Shown one piece after another: positions 60,375 through 64,000 of a DNA stretch of 64,000 nucleotides. Location of the stretch: contig JARLHN010000031.1 in NCBI GenBank assembly GCA_031292255.1, forward strand, positions 1 through 64,000, written 5' to 3'. The notes under the pieces were generated by a model. The model did no database searches and was not told the origin of the DNA. It saw only the letters and a list, made by a program, of their open reading frames with translations. The number at the start of each line of letters is the position of its first letter. The first letter of the stretch is position 1. Origin of the DNA: Oryzomonas sp. GTDB lineage: Bacteria > Desulfobacterota > Desulfuromonadia > Geobacterales > Pseudopelobacteraceae. The translations under genes were made by a program, and so were the position numbers.

Positions 60375-62270
60375 CTATGCAGGTACGTTCAGCAGCTGCA
60401 AAATAGACTCGACGGCATGCTCCACCCCTGTTGAAGCGGTATCAATCACTAACTCGGCTGACGCAGGTGGTTCATAGGGTGCACTGATGCCGGTAAAATT
60501 AGGGAGTTGACCCAGCCGTGCCTTTTTGTACAGTCCCTTTACGTCCCGCCGCTCACACTCTTCCAATGACGTATTGAGATATACCTCGATAAAATCACCC
60601 TCTGGCAGTAATTGACGCACCATGTCCCGTTCAGCGCAATAAGGGGAGATAAAAGCCGTTATTACGATCAACCCGGCGTCAGTCATCAGTTTGGCAACCT
60701 CACCGATACGGCGGATGTTCTCGACCCTGTCCGCATCTGTAAAGCCGAGATCCTTATTTAATCCATGCCGGATGTTGTCGCCATCAAGCAGCATCGTGTG
60801 TTTGCCAAGAGCGGACAGTTTTAGTTCCAGAGCATCGGCGATGGTCGATTTGCCTGAGCCGGAGAGACCGGTCAACCAGATTACGCAAGGATGCTGCCCC
60901 ATGAGTTCCGAACGCAGTTCGCGCGTTACCTGCTGGGCCTGCCAGTGGATATTGGTCGCCCGCCGGAGGGGGAAGTCAATCATACCGGCGCCAACAGTGG
61001 CGTTGGTGAAACGATCCATCAGGATAAAGCCGCCGGTTGTCCGGTTCAGGCGGTAAGGATCAGCTGCTATAGCTTTGCCCAGGGCAAGATTGCAGACACC
61101 AACCTCGTTCAGTTCAAGGGTTTTGGCCGGCTCGTGCTTCAGGGTGTTGACATTAATCTTGTATTTCAGGGTACTGATCTGCGCAGTTACCGTACTGGCG
61201 CAGCACTTGAGCAGGTAGCGGCGGCCGGGCAGCAGGCGTTCTTCGTGCATCCAGACAAGATGCGCCTCAAATTGGTCGGCCTGCTCGGGACGCGCCCGGG
61301 GATCCACCAGCAAGTCGCCACGGCTGATATCAACCTCGTCTTCAAGGGTGAGGGTAATGGACTGTCCTGCCTGCGCCTCGCCAAGATCGCCATCCATGGT
61401 CACGATCCGGGCTACCCGGCTCATTGTACCTGAAGCAGCCACCATCAGTGAATCGCCGGGCTTGACATGACCCGAAGCAATGGTGCCGCAGAATCCGCGA
61501 AAATCGAGATCGGGACGGTTGATCCACTGCACCGGCATTCGGAATGGCTGGGCAGCGGTCTCATCAACGATATTGACCGTTTCCAGGTATTCCATCAGCG
61601 TGGGGCCGTTGTACCAAGGGGTATGGCCACTGTGCAGCAGAACGTTGTCACCCTGCAAGGCGGAGATTGGGATGGCGGTAATGTCATTTAACCCGAGACC
61701 GGTGGAAAAGGCCACGTACTCCTCGCGAATGGCGTGAAACCGGGAGGCGTCGAAACCGACCAGGTCCATCTTGTTGATTGCCAGTACGACATGGCGGATG
61801 CCGACCAGCGAGACCAGAAAACTGTGGCGCCGGGTCTGGGTGAGCACCCCCTTGCGGGCATCAATCAGGATCACCGCCACGTGAGCGGTTGAAGCACCGG
61901 TAATCATATTACGGGTGTATTGCTCGTGCCCCGGGGTATCAGCCACGATAAACTTACGTTTCTCGGTGGAGAAGAAGCGGTAGGCCACATCAATGGTAAT
62001 CCCCTGCTCACGCTCGGCCTGAAGGCCATCCAAGAGCAGGGCATAGTCAACGGCGCCATTTTGCGTGCCGATACGTTTGCTGTCAGCCTCAAGAGCCGCC
62101 ATCTGGTCTTCGAAGATCAACTTCGAATCCCAGAGCAGCCGTCCGATCAGGGTGCTTTTGCCGTCGTCAACGCTGCCGCAGGTGATGAAACGGAGCATCC
62201 CCTTTTCTTCCTGGCTTTCCAGGTAGGCGTTGATATCAGAGACGATCAGGTCAGGTCGGTGGGACATCAA
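60375..62270 (-). CDS. cysNC: Bifunctional sulfate adenylyltransferase subunit 1 / APS kinase
   Basis: 631 residues. The N-terminal two thirds form the EF-Tu-like GTPase CysN: G1 loop GSVDDGKST near residue 32, [12 protein letters not shown] and NKMDLVGFD. The C-terminal third is APS kinase, CysC: P-loop GLSGSGKST near 463, then [15 protein letters not shown]. With CysD it makes adenosine phosphosulfate at the cost of GTP and phosphorylates it to PAPS, supplying activated sulfate. It overlaps cysD by four bases. Confidence 0.96.
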   Translation of the reverse strand: MMSHRPDLIVSDINAYLESQEEKGMLRFITCGSVDDGKSTLIGRLLWDSKLIFEDQMAALEADSKRIGTQNGAVDYALLLDGLQAEREQGITIDVAYRFFSTEKRKFIVADTPGHEQYTRNMITGASTAHVAVILIDARKGVLTQTRRHSFLVSLVGIRHVVLAINKMDLVGFDASRFHAIREEYVAFSTGLGLNDITAIPISALQGDNVLLHSGHTPWYNGPTLMEYLETVNIVDETAAQPFRMPVQWINRPDLDFRGFCGTIASGHVKPGDSLMVAASGTMSRVARIVTMDGDLGEAQAGQSITLTLEDEVDISRGDLLVDPRARPEQADQFEAHLVWMHEERLLPGRRYLLKCCASTVTAQISTLKYKINVNTLKHEPAKTLELNEVGVCNLALGKAIAADPYRLNRTTGGFILMDRFTNATVGAGMIDFPLRRATNIHWQAQQVTRELRSELMGQHPCVIWLTGLSGSGKSTIADALELKLSALGKHTMLLDGDNIRHGLNKDLGFTDADRVENIRRIGEVAKLMTDAGLIVITAFISPYCAERDMVRQLLPEGDFIEVYLNTSLEECERRDVKGLYKKARLGQLPNFTGISAPYEPPASAELVIDTASTGVEHAVESILQLLNVPA

Positions 62271-63172
62271 AAATATCCTTCCTGCTTCTTTTTTTCCATT
62301 GATCCAGCCTGATCATGGTCAATCAGGCGACCCTGGCGTTCCGAGGTCTTGGTCAGGAGCATTTCCCGGATGATATCAGGCAAGGTGGCGGCCGCGGATT
62401 CAATAGCCCCGGTCAGGGGATAACAACCCAAGGTGCGGAATCGTACCGATTTCATCTGCATCTGCTCATCAGGCTTTAACACCAGGCGGTCATCATCCAG
62501 CAGGATCAGCATGCCGGCCCGCTCCACCACTGGCCGCACCTTGGCGAAGTAAAGCGGCACGATCGGAATCCGTTCCATGTAAATATACTGCCAGATATCC
62601 AGTTCGGTCCAGTTGGAGAGCGGAAACACCCGAATACTCTCCCCTGATCCGACATGAGTGTTGTAGAGGTTCCAGAGTTCCGGCCGTTGATTTTTAGGAT
62701 CCCAGCGGTGGCCGGCGCTGCGAAAGGAAAAAACACGTTCCTTGGCCCGTGATTTTTCCTCGTCACGCCTTGCGCCCCCGAAAGCTGTGTCGAATTTGTA
62801 TTTATCCAGGGCCTGCTTGAGCCCTTCGGTCTTCATCACGTCGGTATACAGCGCGGAACCATGGGTGAACGGATTGATTCCCTGCCTGATTCCCTCTTCA
62901 TTGACATGCACCAGCAGATCAACCCCGTACTCAGCCGTCATCCGGTCACGGAAGGCTATCATTTCGCGGAACTTCCAGGTCGTGTCGATATGCAGTAGCG
63001 GAAAAGGGGGTCTGGCAGGGTAAAATGCCTTGAGTGCCAAGCGCAGCATGACCGAGGAATCCTTGCCGATGGAATACAGCATCACCGGGTTTGCAGATTC
63101 GGCGGCTACCTCGCGGATGATATGTATGCTCTCGGCCTCAAGCTGGCGCAGGTGGGTCATGGTTAAGCGCAT
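62267..63172 (-). CDS. cysD: Sulfate adenylyltransferase subunit 2
   Basis: 301 residues, normal CysD size. ATP-pyrophosphatase loop [20 protein letters not shown] near residue 34-53, then [36 protein letters not shown] and [15 protein letters not shown]. It catalyses formation of adenosine phosphosulfate from ATP and sulfate, driven by the GTPase CysN. ATGA overlap with cysNC. The short palindromic repeat (63201) lies 29 bases upstream of its start. Confidence 0.96.
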   Translation of the reverse strand: MRLTMTHLRQLEAESIHIIREVAAESANPVMLYSIGKDSSVMLRLALKAFYPARPPFPLLHIDTTWKFREMIAFRDRMTAEYGVDLLVHVNEEGIRQGINPFTHGSALYTDVMKTEGLKQALDKYKFDTAFGGARRDEEKSRAKERVFSFRSAGHRWDPKNQRPELWNLYNTHVGSGESIRVFPLSNWTELDIWQYIYMERIPIVPLYFAKVRPVVERAGMLILLDDDRLVLKPDEQMQMKSVRFRTLGCYPLTGAIESAAATLPDIIREMLLTKTSERQGRLIDHDQAGSMEKKKQEGYF

Positions 63173-63200
63173 GTCCGATGGTTACTCCTGAAATATTTTC

Positions 63201-63227
63201 TCATCCGGAGTTTCCGGATGGAAACTA
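63201..63227. repeat. Short palindromic repeat, copy 2
   Basis: Identical over 27 bases to 51709-51735. It lies between the response-regulator stop and the cysD start, again after a minus-strand gene. Confidence 0.85.
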
Positions 63228-63287
63228 GACAATATCTGTGAGGACTTCAATCCGCCACAACCATACAGAAAACTCTGGTCACAAAAC

Positions 63288-63686
63288 TTACCGCATAATC
63301 TCCCCAAGGCATTGTTCGACCGCCGCGAACAGATCCAGCAAATCTACAGGCTTATCGATGACATGATCTATTTCGACCACATTTCCGAATGAATCTCCAA
63401 CGGTGAGTTTCCCATTATCACCGGTAAGGACGATGAATTTTGTGTCTGGTTTGATTTCAATAATTTTTTTGGTCATTTGCACGCCGCTGAGCTCCGGCAT
63501 ATTGATATCGGTGATGACGATATCGGGGCTGTGCTTTTTGAAGAGTTCCAGGCCTGTTCTGCCGTTAACGGCCTTATGGATCGCGACATCGGGATATTTC
63601 TTGGCAAGGGTAACGGCAATAACCTCAAGGGTTATCGCCTCATCTTCTACAACCATCATCGATACTGCCGGCTTGGGGGGGGGCAT
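63288..63686 (-). CDS. Stand-alone response regulator receiver
   Basis: 132 residues, a single receiver domain without output. The acidic pocket is MMVVEDEAIT near the N-terminus, the phosphoacceptor Asp lies in DIVITDINMPELSG, the Thr in FIVLTGDNG, and the usual Lys is represented in HVIDKPVDLLDL. It begins one base after the stop of the kinase gene (TGATATG), so the two form a coupled pair; output would pass to another protein by phosphorelay or protein contact. Confidence 0.9.
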   Translation of the reverse strand: MPPPKPAVSMMVVEDEAITLEVIAVTLAKKYPDVAIHKAVNGRTGLELFKKHSPDIVITDINMPELSGVQMTKKIIEIKPDTKFIVLTGDNGKLTVGDSFGNVVEIDHVIDKPVDLLDLFAAVEQCLGEIMR

Positions 63687-63687
63687 A

Positions 63688-64000
63688 TCACACCTCTACC
63701 CTGAATTCAGCGCCATCGGCAGTATTTCGTGCGGAAAGTCTACCGCCCATATTTTTTTCTATAATGATCTTCGACATGAACAGGCCGACCCCGGTTCCCT
63801 GTTGCGGACCCTTGGTGGTAAAGTAGGGATCAAAGATCTTATCCATGACCTCTTCAGGTATGCCGCCGGCATTGTCGGCAACCGTAACTACAGCCTTGTT
63901 CCCTTTAGCGCCAATTGTAATAGTCACTCTGGGGCTTTCGGTATTCCGTTCCGTAAAGGCATCCCGGGCATTGTTCAGGATGACGAGAAGAACTTGCCCG
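63688..64000 (-). CDS. Histidine kinase, C-terminal part (runs off window)
   Basis: The visible 104 residues are the ATP-binding domain: N box QVLLVILNNARDAF at the window edge, G1 VADNAGGIPEEVMDKIFDPYFTTK, then GTGVGLFMSKIIIEKNMGG (G2). The sensor and phosphoacceptor parts lie beyond base 64000. The stop is followed by the response regulator after one base. Confidence 0.9.
   Translation of the reverse strand, partial: GQVLLVILNNARDAFTERNTESPRVTITIGAKGNKAVVTVADNAGGIPEEVMDKIFDPYFTTKGPQQGTGVGLFMSKIIIEKNMGGRLSARNTADGAEFRVEV

Overview
The window looks like chromosome of an anaerobic, GC-rich deltaproteobacterium of the Geobacter/Pelobacter group (Desulfuromonadales). This is inferred from gene content: a tungsten aldehyde:ferredoxin oxidoreductase, a squalene-hopene cyclase/HpnA/HpnH hopanoid set, a two-gene glutamine-dependent NAD synthetase, a CysD/CysNC pair, and IS4-type transposase scars and palindromic intergenic repeats of a kind I associate with Geobacter genomes. 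No rRNA or other marker fixes the species.

Layout. 1-5.8 kb: the 5' part of a tRNA-Leu(UAG), a SUI1/YciH protein, then housekeeping genes on the minus strand (nadE, its amidase partner, yraN, AOR, gph, yhbY), with a multi-hairpin MITE-like element at 4.53-4.80 kb. 6-12.3 kb: a plus-strand hopanoid block, shc-hpnA-dxs-hpnH, ended by a clear terminator. 12.4-15.5 kb: a scarred zone with a radC fragment, three spaced palindromes, a large IPT/PQQ-repeat lipoprotein and a decayed IS4-type transposase. 15.6-20.9 kb: an AT-rich island with a six-gene, translationally coupled ABC-three-component (ABC-3C) type conflict system, a 335-bp-period tandem duplication, and a BrnT/BrnA toxin-antitoxin module whose promoter and 5' end were duplicated.

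20.9-41.8 kb is the centrepiece: one collinear minus-strand operon, most junctions overlapping, in the order PfaD-type enoyl reductase, PfaA-type synthase (KS-AT-4xACP-KR-DH), PfaC-type synthase (KS-CLF-AT-DH-DH), OleA, OleB, OleC, OleD, Sfp-type phosphopantetheinyl transferase. It appears to encode a complete line from malonyl units to a head-to-head condensed, long-chain polyunsaturated hydrocarbon. The iterative synthase builds a polyene acyl chain, OleA joins two chains, OleD reduces the ketone, OleC makes the beta-lactone, OleB removes CO2 to give the olefin, and the transferase arms the four ACPs.

42-45.4 kb: an SDR gene, an AT-rich cassette (HDOD protein plus a small membrane protein) bracketed by a 22-bp direct repeat, a DCC-family protein, and remnants of a REP-associated transposase and of a superoxide dismutase. 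45.4-51.6 kb: a tripartite RND efflux operon (outer-membrane factor, adaptor, pump) with two intergenic repeat elements inside it. 51.8-60.3 kb: pepN, two TetR regulators with palindromic operators, an enoyl-CoA hydratase-like gene and a group of flavin and Fe-S redox genes. 60.4-64 kb: cysNC/cysD for sulfate activation, then a response regulator and the C-terminal part of a histidine kinase running off the edge.
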